The notes: generated by a model not told the origin, from the sequence alone. A stretch of 64,000 bases of DNA from Gammaproteobacteria bacterium (GCA_018815245.1 JAHIXK010000010.1:62001-126000), one strand, 5' to 3'; numbered from the stretch's first letter, positions 43,890 through 55,345 are shown. Translations and numbers: made by a program.

Positions 43890-44564
43890 TCACATCGACG
43901 AACGGAGTGTATCGGATAGATGGCCCACTGAATTAAAAGTCAGCAGGCTACTTTTCCCTTTGGAAAATAAAAATTCCGTCAAAGATGCGTTGCGAATCAC
44001 GCGCAAAAACGAATGCCATTTTTCATTCGGCAAATCCAGAACCTCGCACACCAGCGCAGCAATAACACCTGCCGACGTCACAGCAACAATGTGCTGCCCA
44101 GAACTGCGGGACCTTTGGGTAATGTGCGCAAACCAGGTGCCAACTTCTCTGCGAAACTCATCGATCGACAAACGCCCTTCAATTTTGAGTTCACCCAAAG
44201 ACCACGCTCGACAAGTTGAGTCGTAGTCACGCATTAAATCCATCTGGCTTCTCTCGCTTGAACCGCACATCGACCTGCCGAAATAACGCTCTGCCGCTTC
44301 GAATATATCCTCGCCTTCAGCGAACTCGTCCAATTCATTGTGTTGCTCAGCATCCACAAATAAACCCGCTTCTTCGAGCAACAGCAAAGCTGATTGGGAT
44401 TGGCGCTGGCGTGGACCATGAACAATCAGACTTGGCTGAATGTTCTGCGTGTGAATCCAGGCACCTGTCTCGCGCGCCTGTGCTTGCCCCAGCCCGGACA
44501 AAACATCGTACCGGGCCGCACCAAACGAGGCCTGGCCATGCCGCATCAATAACAGTGTGCTCAT
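43890..44564 (-). CDS. Histidine phosphatase family protein
   Basis: 224 aa, phosphoglycerate-mutase-like. Catalytic RHG in LLLMRHGQASFG (H9), Arg in VHGPRQRQSQSA, a Glu-rich region (NELDEFAEGEDIFEAA), and the second His position replaced by AVTSAGVIAALV, where many members have His (xxHGG). That replacement may mean altered or lost phosphatase activity. ATG overlaps the DUF6285 stop (ATGA), so it belongs to the cluster. Confidence 0.8.
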   Translation of the reverse strand: MSTLLLMRHGQASFGAARYDVLSGLGQAQARETGAWIHTQNIQPSLIVHGPRQRQSQSALLLLEEAGLFVDAEQHNELDEFAEGEDIFEAAERYFGRSMCGSSERSQMDLMRDYDSTCRAWSLGELKIEGRLSIDEFRREVGTWFAHITQRSRSSGQHIVAVTSAGVIAALVCEVLDLPNEKWHSFLRVIRNASLTEFLFSKGKSSLLTFNSVGHLSDTLRSSM

Positions 44565-44935
44565 GACTTGCTGGCCTGAAGTACTTTGGGGTTGCTGACA
44601 TGCAGGCGGTTTTGCCCAACCAAGCGCAAATGCTTGAAAACGGCAACCCGCTCGGCCTGGTCGGTATCAAACAATCCCGACCGTATGTGGTTGGCCAAAT
44701 CACGATTGGCCTGTGCCACATCAAACACGGGCTCGCCAAGAAGTACAGCCAGGGACTGTTGCTCACTCTCATCGGGCTGCGTACCTAGCTGCAGTTCGCG
44801 CTGCACAATCGACATGGCATTCATCACCATCAACACATCACGCTTCGCGTCGCCTTTCAACAGTGGCAGCACATTGTTTTTCAGCGCATCGCGTGCGCAT
44901 TGCAGCAGCGATTCTCCGGTGGGTTGTTCGCGCAT
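44561..44935 (-). CDS. DUF6285 protein (LvaB-like)
   Basis: 124 aa from ATG 44935 (MREQPTGESLLQCARD), overlapping the phosphotransferase TGA as TGATG. Helical, with DALKNNVLPLL and LANHIRSGLFD. Small proteins of this kind accompany the phosphotransferase of acyl-CoA clusters; in levulinate catabolism LvaB is needed with LvaA to phosphorylate 4-hydroxyvaleryl-CoA. The assignment to LvaB rests on size and position. Confidence 0.75.
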   Translation of the reverse strand: MREQPTGESLLQCARDALKNNVLPLLKGDAKRDVLMVMNAMSIVQRELQLGTQPDESEQQSLAVLLGEPVFDVAQANRDLANHIRSGLFDTDQAERVAVFKHLRLVGQNRLHVSNPKVLQASKS

Positions 44936-45951
44936 CAGTTGTGCTCCGTCATGTTCAAGATTTCCCATTCAAGCTCTGGAACAATGTGCCCGGTCAAGGC
45001 CAGCAGCAGCGAATTTTCCTGACCCGAGCAATGGCGCTCCGCCTGTTCAATGGCAACTATCGCCCAGCGTACATGGGCCATCACTTCCCAATAATGAATT
45101 TGATCCCGGTCTATGGTGCGACCCGATTCGGCCTCATAGCCAAGGTAAAAATGCTCGCGCAAACCAATGCCACCGGCTTGCAAATCATCGCGACCAAAAC
45201 GCCAGCATTTGGCACAAAACCAGCCAATGTCCTCTAGCGGGTCACTCCACCCAGCGAATTCCCAGTCCAGAATACCGGTCAGTCCGTGTTCATCCACCAT
45301 GTAATTGCCGGTGCGGAAATCACCGTGCGCCAACATAATCAAGCCACGTTCAGGTGCATGGCGTTCAAGCCAGCGCAAACCCCATTCCAACGCGGGGTAA
45401 GCCGTGTGATGTTGATCCAGAAAGGCACGGTGGGAGTTGATGCGGTATTGGGCCGGCGAGTCAGTGTAGGTTTGTAAAAAACCCAATTCTTCTACAGGTG
45501 GTTTCACTGAATGAATGCGTGCCAATTCACGCCCCAATCGGCTTGCCAGTTCTGTGCGATCAGGTGCGTAGCGCGTGTCTTTCACCAACACATGGCCCGC
45601 TGCGGTTCCACCAATTCTGCGCATCACAAAAAACGGGCGGCCAAACACGGCATTGTCAGTGCACAAACACAACGGTTGTGGCACGGTAACGCCTGCATCA
45701 AACACCGTTTGCAGCAAGGCAAATTCCTGGGCACGGCCGTGGCTAATGGCCACACCTGCGGTGGGTGAATCGCAACGCAATACTGTGTTCAACAAGCCGC
45801 TGTGGGCACCACCCACGACCTGCAATTCCAGCGCCCAGTTTTCTTGAACAGCGCCGCCAGAAAGCAAGGCGGCATTCACAATTTCAACCCTGTTTGCTGC
45901 CAACTCTACGGCTAAAAACCGTGCCAGTGATTCTTGTTGATTCTTGTTCAT
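44935..45951 (-). CDS. Aminoglycoside-phosphotransferase-fold kinase (LvaA-like)
   Basis: 338 aa. Kinase fold: LSGGAVQENWALEL (nucleotide loop), PQPLCLCTDNAVFGRPFFVM, catalytic LAHGDFRTGNYMVDE (H-G-D-x-x-x-x-N) and metal-binding ILDWEFAGWSDPLEDIGWF. Matches the phosphotransferase family that in LvaA and in ACAD10/11 phosphorylates 4-hydroxyacyl-CoAs. Coupled to DUF6285 downstream and 9 bases after the SDR gene. Confidence 0.88.
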   Translation of the reverse strand: MNKNQQESLARFLAVELAANRVEIVNAALLSGGAVQENWALELQVVGGAHSGLLNTVLRCDSPTAGVAISHGRAQEFALLQTVFDAGVTVPQPLCLCTDNAVFGRPFFVMRRIGGTAAGHVLVKDTRYAPDRTELASRLGRELARIHSVKPPVEELGFLQTYTDSPAQYRINSHRAFLDQHHTAYPALEWGLRWLERHAPERGLIMLAHGDFRTGNYMVDEHGLTGILDWEFAGWSDPLEDIGWFCAKCWRFGRDDLQAGGIGLREHFYLGYEAESGRTIDRDQIHYWEVMAHVRWAIVAIEQAERHCSGQENSLLLALTGHIVPELEWEILNMTEHN

Positions 45952-45960
45952 CGCACCGCC

Positions 45961-46737
45961 TTACAACGCACTGACCAAATGCCCGCGGTCTACTGCCACA
46001 CAAGCGCCTGTCATGCCCGCACCCGCGTTCGATGCCAACAGCAACAGTGGCCCGGTCAAATCACTGAGTTCACAAAACTGCCGTGTCGGAATTCGTTTGC
46101 GCAATTTGTCGCCCAATTCGCCGGCCAAAAATTCACTGTTCATGTCAGTGGCCACATAGCCGGGCAGAATGGCATTCACACGAATGTTGTATCGGGCCAA
46201 TTCAAGTGCCATGGCTTTGGTGGCCTGCACCAAGCCCGCCTTCGAGATTGCGTAAGGCCCCACCGCGCCGCCCACGCGCTCACCCAGAATGGATGCAATG
46301 TTCACAATCGACCCCGGCTTACCCGCAGCAGCCAGGGCACGCGCAAGTTCAGTGGCTACCAACCAGCAACCTTTCAAGTTGGTGTCCAGTATTTGATCCC
46401 AATCTTCCTCGGTTTGCTCCAGCATGGGTTTGGCGATTGACTGGCCGGCGTTGTTCACCAGCACATCGGGCACACCATATTGCTGAACAATTTGCGCCAT
46501 TGCTGCATTCACGGAAGAAGACTTGCTCACATCCATGGCCACAGCAAACGCAGTGCCACCTTCGGCCTGAATTTGGCCGAGCACTTGCTGCAGTTTTTCA
46601 ACATTGCGTGCGCTCAACAACACCGTGGCACCCGCCTGTGCCAACACCAGCGCAAAGTGTTTGCCCAGCCCGCTGGAAGCACCAGTCACCAAGGCCAGCT
46701 TGCCCTGCATGGAAAAAAGATCTCTTGTGTTCATCAT
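45961..46737 (-). CDS. SDR family oxidoreductase (LvaD-like position)
   Basis: 258 aa. Classical SDR: cofactor loop VTGASSGLGKHFA, LVNNAGQSIA, active-site YAISK with upstream Ser in IVNIASILG, and RVNAILPGYVATDMN. Probably oxidises a hydroxyacyl-CoA in the cluster's pathway. 5 bases after the acyl-CoA dehydrogenase. Confidence 0.9.
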   Translation of the reverse strand: MMNTRDLFSMQGKLALVTGASSGLGKHFALVLAQAGATVLLSARNVEKLQQVLGQIQAEGGTAFAVAMDVSKSSSVNAAMAQIVQQYGVPDVLVNNAGQSIAKPMLEQTEEDWDQILDTNLKGCWLVATELARALAAAGKPGSIVNIASILGERVGGAVGPYAISKAGLVQATKAMALELARYNIRVNAILPGYVATDMNSEFLAGELGDKLRKRIPTRQFCELSDLTGPLLLLASNAGAGMTGACVAVDRGHLVSAL

Positions 46738-46742
46738 GGCAA

Positions 46743-47921
46743 TCAGTCCTTTGCTTTTTTATCAAGTCCGGCAATCAGTTTTTTACCCATGCTGAAACGG
46801 TGAACTTCACTGGGGCCGTCGTAAATCCGGAAGGCACGCATGTCTGTGAAAATTCGGCTCACAATGGTTTCGCCGGTCACGCCCTGCCCGCCCAGAATTT
46901 GCACGCTGCGATCCACCACCCGCCACTCGGCTTCCGAACAAACCACCTTGGCGCGGCTTGATTCAAAATTGCAGCGCTCACCCTGATCCAGCATCCAGGC
47001 TGTGTGCCAAATGTGCAAACGTGCTGTGTGCAAGTCCATTTCATTGTCAGCCAACATGAAGCTAACCCCCTCGTGTGCACCCAATTGCACACCAAAGGCC
47101 TGCCGCTTGCGGGCGTAGTCCAGTGCAATGTCGTGGGTGCGGCGTGCTTGCCCCAGCCAGCGCATGCAATGGGTTAAACGGGCTGGTGCCAAACGCACCT
47201 GCGCATAACGAAAACCCTTGCCAATTTCACCCAGTACACTGCTTTCATGCACGCGCAAATTGTTGAACTTCAATACGCCGTGGCCGCCAGTAAAGCAGGC
47301 ATCCATTGCGTCCATGGTGCGCACATATTCAATGCCGGGGGCATTCATGTCGCTTAAAAACATGGTGGCCGTGCCGTCTTCCATTTTCGCCATAATGATT
47401 GCAAAGCTTGCACCTTCAGCGCCGGTGATAAACCACTTGTCCCCGTTGATCACATAGTGCTCACCGTCTTTCACAGCGGTGGTTTGCATCATGGAAGGGT
47501 CGGCACCTGCACCGGGTGCGGGCTCGGTCATGGCAAAACACGAACGAATTTTTCCCTGCACCATGGGTTTTAGCCAGCGTTCTTTTTGTTCCGGCGTGGC
47601 CACCACTTCCAGCAAGTGAATATTGCCCTCGTCGGGAGCATGAATATTCATGGCTGTGGGGCCCAGCGTGGAATAACCCGCCTCTTCAAATGCAATGGCT
47701 TTCTCGATGTGGGTCCAGCCCCGTCCGCCCAGTTCTCTGGATGCGTGGGGCGTTAACAAACCTGCCTTGCGCGCCAAGGCCACCAGTTCTTCACGCAAGC
47801 TTTCAGAAGGCCCATGTGCGGTTTGGCGTGTGTCTTTTTCCAGGGGAATGATTTGTTCTGCAATGAAAGTCCGCACTTCGTCTTGAAGTGATTTCAATGC
47901 AGGGGTCAGGGAAAAATCCAT
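46743..47921 (-). CDS. Acyl-CoA dehydrogenase family protein (LvaC-like)
   Basis: 392 aa from ATG 47921 (MDFSLTPALKSLQDEV), with ACGGAG upstream. FAD-binding segments FAMTEPAPGAGADPS, WFITGAEGASFAIIM and the C-terminal QILGGQGVTGETIVSRIF, FRIYDGPSEVHRFSMG. The position of the cluster, with kinase and DUF6285, matches LvaC, which eliminates phosphate from the 4-phosphoacyl-CoA rather than doing simple dehydrogenation. First gene of the minus-strand cluster. Confidence 0.9.
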   Translation of the reverse strand: MDFSLTPALKSLQDEVRTFIAEQIIPLEKDTRQTAHGPSESLREELVALARKAGLLTPHASRELGGRGWTHIEKAIAFEEAGYSTLGPTAMNIHAPDEGNIHLLEVVATPEQKERWLKPMVQGKIRSCFAMTEPAPGAGADPSMMQTTAVKDGEHYVINGDKWFITGAEGASFAIIMAKMEDGTATMFLSDMNAPGIEYVRTMDAMDACFTGGHGVLKFNNLRVHESSVLGEIGKGFRYAQVRLAPARLTHCMRWLGQARRTHDIALDYARKRQAFGVQLGAHEGVSFMLADNEMDLHTARLHIWHTAWMLDQGERCNFESSRAKVVCSEAEWRVVDRSVQILGGQGVTGETIVSRIFTDMRAFRIYDGPSEVHRFSMGKKLIAGLDKKAKD

Positions 47922-50533
<2,612 letters not shown>

Positions 50534-50556
50534 TTTGTTCAAGCAGTAAGCAGTAC

Positions 50557-50590
50557 AAAAGGCTCGGTGTGAAAACACCGGGCCTTTTTG
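50557..50590 (+). terminator. Rho-independent terminator after katG
   Basis: AAAAGGCTCGGTGT pairs with ACACCGGGCCTTTTT around GAAA, followed by a T-rich tail. Confidence 0.82.
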
Positions 50591-50646
50591 TTTGGGTGTT
50601 ATTTCGGTGTATCGTTTGCAGTCTCGTTTAAAAACAACAAGCGCCC

Positions 50647-51807
50647 ATGTCAGCTCCCGTTACTTTCAGCACGTTCAAAACCGCCAGCGGCCATCTGTTT
50701 GGCCATGCAGCACTGAACAACCCCAGCGCTTTGAATGCGCTAACCTTGCCAATGATCGATTTACTCGACCCACAGTTGAAATGCTGGGCCGAAGACACGT
50801 CAATTGCTGGTGTGGTGTTAAGTGCCGCAGGCGAGAAATCGTTTTGCGCAGGTGGCGATGTGGTCAGCTTGCACCACGCATCAAAGCGCGTCGGGGCCGG
50901 GAATGTACCGCCAGAAGCAGAAATGTTCTTTGAACGCGAGTACCGCTTGGACTACCGCATACACACCTACCCCAAACCAATTTTGTGCTGGGCACACGGC
51001 ATTGTGATGGGCGGCGGTGTGGGCTTGATGGTGGGTGCATCACACCGGGTAGTCAGCCCGAATGCACGCATTGCCATGCCGGAAATACACATTGGCCTGT
51101 ACCCCGATGTAGGCGGAACCTGGTTCTTGCAACGCATGCCGGGACGCATGGGTTTGTTCTTGGCGTTAACCGGCGCCATCATCAATGCAGGCGATGCGAA
51201 GCTGGGAAACTGGGCTGATGCAGTGATTGCGCACGAACAGTTTTCCAGAGTACTCGCCGCCATCGAAAAAGCCCAATGGCATGGTCAGTTAAAAAACGAC
51301 AGTGCCGCATTGTCAACCTTGCTCAAGCAATTTGAAACCCAAGCTCCCACCCCCTTGTTGACCACGCATGCCGATGCCATTGATTCAGTTGTAAATCACG
51401 CCACACTGGCTGAAGTTGATGTAGCGTTGCGGCAACTTCAACACCACACCAACCCCTGGTTGGCCAAGGCCGCACAAGCTTATGCGCATGGCTCGCCCAC
51501 TTCTGCTGCGCTTGCCTATGAATTGATGAAGCAAAATAAAAACGCTGAATTGGCCGACGTGTTGAGGCTTGAATACCAGGCGTCAGTGGGCTGCTGTGCA
51601 CACCCCGATTTTCCGGAAGGTGTGCGTGCACTGTTGGTGGACAAAGACAAATCGCCGAAGTGGAAGCCTGACTGTTTGACTGATGTTTCAGTCGACGCCA
51701 TCGCAGACATTTTGAAACCCGGATTCAAAGGCGTACATCCATTGCATGACCTGGGAAAGCCCATCAACATGCCGGCACTTCCTGTGTCTACTGATGTGAT
51801 TAACTGA
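50647..51807 (+). CDS. Enoyl-CoA hydratase/isomerase family, 3-hydroxyisobutyryl-CoA hydrolase-like
   Basis: 386 aa. Crotonase fold with FCAGGDVVSLH (oxyanion hole), GIVMGGGVGLMVGASHRVV and MPEIHIGLYPDVGGTWFLQR, the last being the HIBYL-CoA hydrolase signature with the catalytic Glu and Asp. The long C-terminal extension (about residues 260-386) is typical of HIBCH and absent in simple hydratases. Probably hydrolyses 3-hydroxyisobutyryl-CoA in valine breakdown or a similar CoA ester. Starts 57 bases after the katG terminator; no valine genes adjoin it. Confidence 0.85.
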   Translation: MSAPVTFSTFKTASGHLFGHAALNNPSALNALTLPMIDLLDPQLKCWAEDTSIAGVVLSAAGEKSFCAGGDVVSLHHASKRVGAGNVPPEAEMFFEREYRLDYRIHTYPKPILCWAHGIVMGGGVGLMVGASHRVVSPNARIAMPEIHIGLYPDVGGTWFLQRMPGRMGLFLALTGAIINAGDAKLGNWADAVIAHEQFSRVLAAIEKAQWHGQLKNDSAALSTLLKQFETQAPTPLLTTHADAIDSVVNHATLAEVDVALRQLQHHTNPWLAKAAQAYAHGSPTSAALAYELMKQNKNAELADVLRLEYQASVGCCAHPDFPEGVRALLVDKDKSPKWKPDCLTDVSVDAIADILKPGFKGVHPLHDLGKPINMPALPVSTDVIN

Positions 51808-51854
51808 TCTTCGGGAATCGTGGCGGCTCGATTATCTAACGCAGAAAGGCTCTC

Positions 51855-53468
51855 TCAAAACATCATCAGGGCGGGATCTTCCTGAAGCTCGTCGCTTGCG
51901 AAATCAAGCGCGGAAGCATCTTGTTGAACCGCTGCCATCACCACATCACGGTCGCCCCGAAGCCGAGCGCTCGCAACTCGAAGTGCCCAGCTTTCTTTCC
52001 GAACTGCTGCCATCACCACCTCCTTGTCATCCCGAAGCTCGGTACTGGCATATTCCAGCGCATAACGCTCATCCCCAAACATTTCTTCAAAACAATTGTC
52101 GTTACAAACGGCCGTCATCACCACTTCGCGGTCATTGCGTAGTGCATCGCTTGCAAACTCCAAAGACAAACCATTGTTCTGTACCGCAGCCATCACCACT
52201 TCACGGTCATTTATATGTTCCGCGTTGCCGAATTCAAGTGCAAAACCGTTCTGCCTGACTGCGGCAAGCAATACATCACGCTCAGCGCGAAGATCCGTAC
52301 TTGCAGATTCAAGTGCCAAACCATCTTGCTCAATTGCTGCCAGTACAAGCTCGCGGTCGTTGCGAAGTTCGTTGCTCGCGAATTCGAGTGACAAGCCAAA
52401 CTGTCGAACCGCACTCAGAACCACCTCACGGTCATTCAGATGCTCATCGCTTGCAAACGCCAACGCAGCGCCATTTTGCTGAACTGCAGCCATTACCACA
52501 TCACGGTCTTCGCGCAGATGTACATCCATTTGCTCAAACCACCCCGCATCCGAACGCACTGCCTGAATATTGAGAATCTTGCCGTGCAGATGCGTTACAA
52601 ACTGTTCAACTTCGATTGCTTGCTGACGGTCATTCTGAAAAACACCCGATGCAGCACCGAACACCGTCAATAACTGACAAAGCTGATCAATGCTCAAATC
52701 CGTATTGGTGCGCACCGGATCCGGGGGATTTGCCGTGTTCAATACCCTCAGGAAAACCAAACCGGTTTTCACAATTTTTTTCAGAGCCTTTGCCTCAACC
52801 ACCAGACCGAGAGCGATTTGTCCACTTGCAGGTTGGACCAGACCGGTGATCAACTTGGCCAGTGATTTGCGAGCCACATGTCTTTCAATCTCGGGAACGT
52901 TTCCCCCGATCATTCTGAGTGAATTGTGAAGTTTTTCAGGTGTGGGAAGAAGGTCCACCTTGGCGACTCTGGTCGCCAGATTAAACCCCGCAAGCCCGGA
53001 ATCGTGTCGCAGAACAATATCGCCTGCCGCCAGAACATCTGCTTTTTCATCAACACAATTAAAATTTTGATTAAAAACCATGTTCACGACCTGGCGAAAT
53101 GTGTCGGGGTGTAACTTGTTGCTCACTGCACTTTTAATCTCGGCGAATGTGTCTTGCCCAGCCCGTGAAAGCCTGTACTCTAGGTCAAAATGCTTTAGCT
53201 GTATGTCACCGCTTGTTGGATCAATCCTGAAATTGATGTTGAATGGATCTGTTGCGGCAGGATTCTGGTTCAGGTGTTCTGTCAGCAGCTGGGTCAACCT
53301 GGCATGATCAACGACCACCCGCGCTGAACTTTGGGATGCAAGCCTGTTAACCACTGCTTTGAACTGGGCAACCTTGACGTGGACCAACTCAGCCGGGCTG
53401 CCTGGTGAGCGGTAATTGACTGGCTTTTCCAAAGCCCAGGATGAATAAGAGTGGCAAGATGGATTCAT
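51855..53468 (-). CDS. DUF4116 repeat protein (eight repeats)
   Basis: 537 aa. Residues 1-about 320 have no recognised domain; the rest is a tandem array of 25-residue DUF4116 units (for example NDREVVMAAVQNNGLSLEF), eight full units plus a truncated one. Unit six carries a ten-residue insertion (CFEEMFGDERY region). The repeats are visible in the DNA as a 75-base period between about 51870 and 52510. The segment LITGLVQPASGQIALGLVV aligns with the smaller DUF4116 protein at 31709-32827. No signal peptide. Function unknown; in other organisms DUF4116 repeats are common in large eukaryotic and Legionella-type proteins. Confidence 0.75.
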   Translation of the reverse strand: MNPSCHSYSSWALEKPVNYRSPGSPAELVHVKVAQFKAVVNRLASQSSARVVVDHARLTQLLTEHLNQNPAATDPFNINFRIDPTSGDIQLKHFDLEYRLSRAGQDTFAEIKSAVSNKLHPDTFRQVVNMVFNQNFNCVDEKADVLAAGDIVLRHDSGLAGFNLATRVAKVDLLPTPEKLHNSLRMIGGNVPEIERHVARKSLAKLITGLVQPASGQIALGLVVEAKALKKIVKTGLVFLRVLNTANPPDPVRTNTDLSIDQLCQLLTVFGAASGVFQNDRQQAIEVEQFVTHLHGKILNIQAVRSDAGWFEQMDVHLREDRDVVMAAVQQNGAALAFASDEHLNDREVVLSAVRQFGLSLEFASNELRNDRELVLAAIEQDGLALESASTDLRAERDVLLAAVRQNGFALEFGNAEHINDREVVMAAVQNNGLSLEFASDALRNDREVVMTAVCNDNCFEEMFGDERYALEYASTELRDDKEVVMAAVRKESWALRVASARLRGDRDVVMAAVQQDASALDFASDELQEDPALMMF

Positions 53469-53638
53469 TGGCGAAATTACTTTTTACTGAAAACAAGGAC
53501 AACTAAGTAAACAAAACAAGCAACTGGTTCCCCGCAGAGAGACTGCGGCCACGAGGTCCAGAAACTGCACAGGAACTTATCCGAACCAAAGGTTCACTAA
53601 AAAGCATATCTTTGTCGCAACAGCAATTCTGACTCGCC

Positions 53639-54574
53639 ATGACTTTGTCCACACCTCCGGCCTCGCCCTCAAGAACAGGCTTTCAAACCCCTCAAAGAAC
53701 AGCCCCAAGCACGCCCAGCAATTCCCAACTGCATACCCCCGTTAATCAAACAGTCCAAATATTGGGACAAAGTTTAATGGCGTCTCCTGGTGCTGCTGTG
53801 GTGGCCCAAACACCTGCCTTAACTGTGGGCACACCCGGCACAATATCAAGCTGTAAGCACCTGGATAACAAGGCAAATACATTTCATATTTTCACAGCAG
53901 GGCATGTGGTTTACCGGGGTGACAATTCCTTCAACGCGAACCAAGCAGACAACTACCAGGCGCAGTTTTTTACACCAGCAAAGGAAGTTGCGGAAAGCCA
54001 ATATGGCAAGCTGGTCCTGAAGTTCACGCTGAAAAAAGAAGTCAAGCTGCTGCGGCTGGATAAAAATGCGGAAGGGTTTCATGATTGGCTGAAAACGACG
54101 AAAAATGTCGAAGACAACGACAAAACAATTCTGTACAAAAATTTTGGTTACCCTGAACACAATTCGCCAACGGTAAGCGCCGGTGAGCCGTTGAGGTCAC
54201 GCTTTTCACAAGGTGCCCAAGACAGAAAAATGCTTGAGATAATTAAACGTTATTCAGATGAAACCGGGCAAAAGATAGATGGTTATTACAACAGCGCCAT
54301 GTCCAATGGAGCACTGGGAAGCATGAAAACTCAACACGGCGACATGCCTCTTTTTCATGCGGAACTTGCAGTATTCAGCAGCAAGGAGGTGTTCAATCGA
54401 CCTGAAACTGTAAGTAGCCTCGACCCTGAACAAATTAAAATGTTGAATCAGGAAGCAAGGCTGATTAGTCACACCGCTGAACAAAAGAACAAGCGACGAC
54501 ATACATTTTCAGACTCAAACACCGCCGATCCGACAATTCATCAGTCAAAGCGCCGACGACCTTTTTCGCTGTAA
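53639..54574 (+). CDS. Hypothetical protein, possible ADP-ribosyltransferase-like effector
   Basis: 311 aa. The first about 65 residues are disordered, rich in Ser/Thr/Pro. Then FHIFTAGHVVYRGDNSF (residues about 82-98) with an R-G, QFFTPAKEVAESQYG (about 109-123) and FHAELAVFSSKEV (about 240-252) line up as the R, S/T and E motifs of an ADP-ribosyltransferase-type fold, by eye only. The C-terminus is very basic (EQKNKRRHTF, QSKRRRPFSL), resembling a nuclear-localisation signal. No signal peptide. Codon use and lower GC than neighbours suggest transfer. The enzyme class is inference. Confidence 0.45.
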   Translation: MTLSTPPASPSRTGFQTPQRTAPSTPSNSQLHTPVNQTVQILGQSLMASPGAAVVAQTPALTVGTPGTISSCKHLDNKANTFHIFTAGHVVYRGDNSFNANQADNYQAQFFTPAKEVAESQYGKLVLKFTLKKEVKLLRLDKNAEGFHDWLKTTKNVEDNDKTILYKNFGYPEHNSPTVSAGEPLRSRFSQGAQDRKMLEIIKRYSDETGQKIDGYYNSAMSNGALGSMKTQHGDMPLFHAELAVFSSKEVFNRPETVSSLDPEQIKMLNQEARLISHTAEQKNKRRHTFSDSNTADPTIHQSKRRRPFSL

Positions 54575-54699
54575 AAAGTAGCTCGGTTGATTTGAAAAGT
54601 TTGACCCCAATCGATAGGTAAATTGGGGTGGATTGCTGCGGCTTTTTATTTGCCCGGGGCCAACAACAACCGCACAAGTGTGTGTGGGCCTTGGCGGAG

Positions 54700-55055
54700 C
54701 CTTTCTCAAATAGCCACTTAAATACATCAAGGGCTCGGGCAACAACTGCCAGTGCTCCAGCAAGGCGGCAATCAACAGACGCCCAATTCGGCCATTGCCG
54801 GGGCGCGTTACACAAAAGCCTTACGCTGATTGGCAATCCTTCTGGGTCGCGCAGACTGGTCTGGACCAAGCAAAACGCGCGCAGGTAATTGTTCACCTCC
54901 TCAACTTCGTCGCTGTTGTTCACAGCGAAACCGGCCTCGTCATCAAACAAATCAATCAAGGTGGCCTGCGTGCCTTCTATTTGAGAGGTCACCAAAGCTT
55001 CCTTCCGAATGGCACTGTATGGAAAGACTCGTACTTTCCTGCGACGTGGAACCTA
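54700..55055 (-). pseudogene. fic family remnant (frameshifted and internally deleted)
   Basis: On the minus strand one frame gives Fic N-terminal sequence: PYSAIRKEALVTSQIEGTQA, then DLFDDEAGFAVNNSDEVEEV and DPEGLPISVRLL. A shifted frame just beyond it gives GNGRIGRLLIAALLEHW and QLLPEPLMYLSGYL, the end of the Fic core. The roughly 100 residues between, including the HPF part of the catalytic motif, are gone, and an in-frame TAG (55053-55055) precedes the N-terminal part. It is a decayed AMPylase-type gene. Confidence 0.8.
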
Positions 55056-55185
55056 CATTTTTACGCAAGGTGGGAACATACAGTTCTGGCTTGATTCGGC
55101 CCCAGCCGGACAAGCGAATCGAGCAATTGATTTTTTACAAAACAAGAACCCTTGACCGGGAAAGTGCTACGACCTGTCACTTCAC

Positions 55186-55220
55186 CATTTGATCAACTTG
55201 CACCGCAGCAATTGATCTTT
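55186..55220. promoter_or_regulatory. Probable DmpR-type upstream activating sequence
   Basis: TTTGATCAACTTG (55188-55200) and CAATTGATC (55209-55217) form half-sites resembling the TTGATCAATTGATCAA elements bound by DmpR/XylR activators. They lie about 80-110 bases before the -24 element, the usual range. Assigned by eye. Confidence 0.5.
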
Positions 55221-55292
55221 TCAACACCATTAAATTTCTTAGAATCATCCCTCTATTTTTTCAGAACCGCATAATTTCAATCACTTAGCACA

Positions 55293-55311
55293 CCTGGCAC
55301 AACCCTTGCCC
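55293..55311 (+). promoter_or_regulatory. Sigma-54 promoter of the phenol operon
   Basis: TGGCACAACCCTTGCC (55295-55310) carries the invariant GG and GC of a -24/-12 promoter with correct spacing. It lies 35 bases before dmpK. It implies control by the sigma-54 activator encoded at the end of the cluster. Confidence 0.8.
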
Positions 55312-55345
55312 CCTATTACAGGGAAATCAAGCAAGAGGGTTCCAA

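Larger units (their letters stand above)
54575..55345. other. Gene-free interval with fic remnant and phenol-operon promoter
   Basis: 771 bases with no intact gene. The left part (54700-55055) holds the decayed fic gene; the right part (55180-55345) holds the regulatory region of the phenol operon. The 54575-54700 stretch shows nothing recognisable. Confidence 0.7.

Noticed and set aside
51870-52510. Tandem repeat resembling a CRISPR or minisatellite
   Set aside because: The 75-base period is in frame and encodes DUF4116 units with no spacer pattern.
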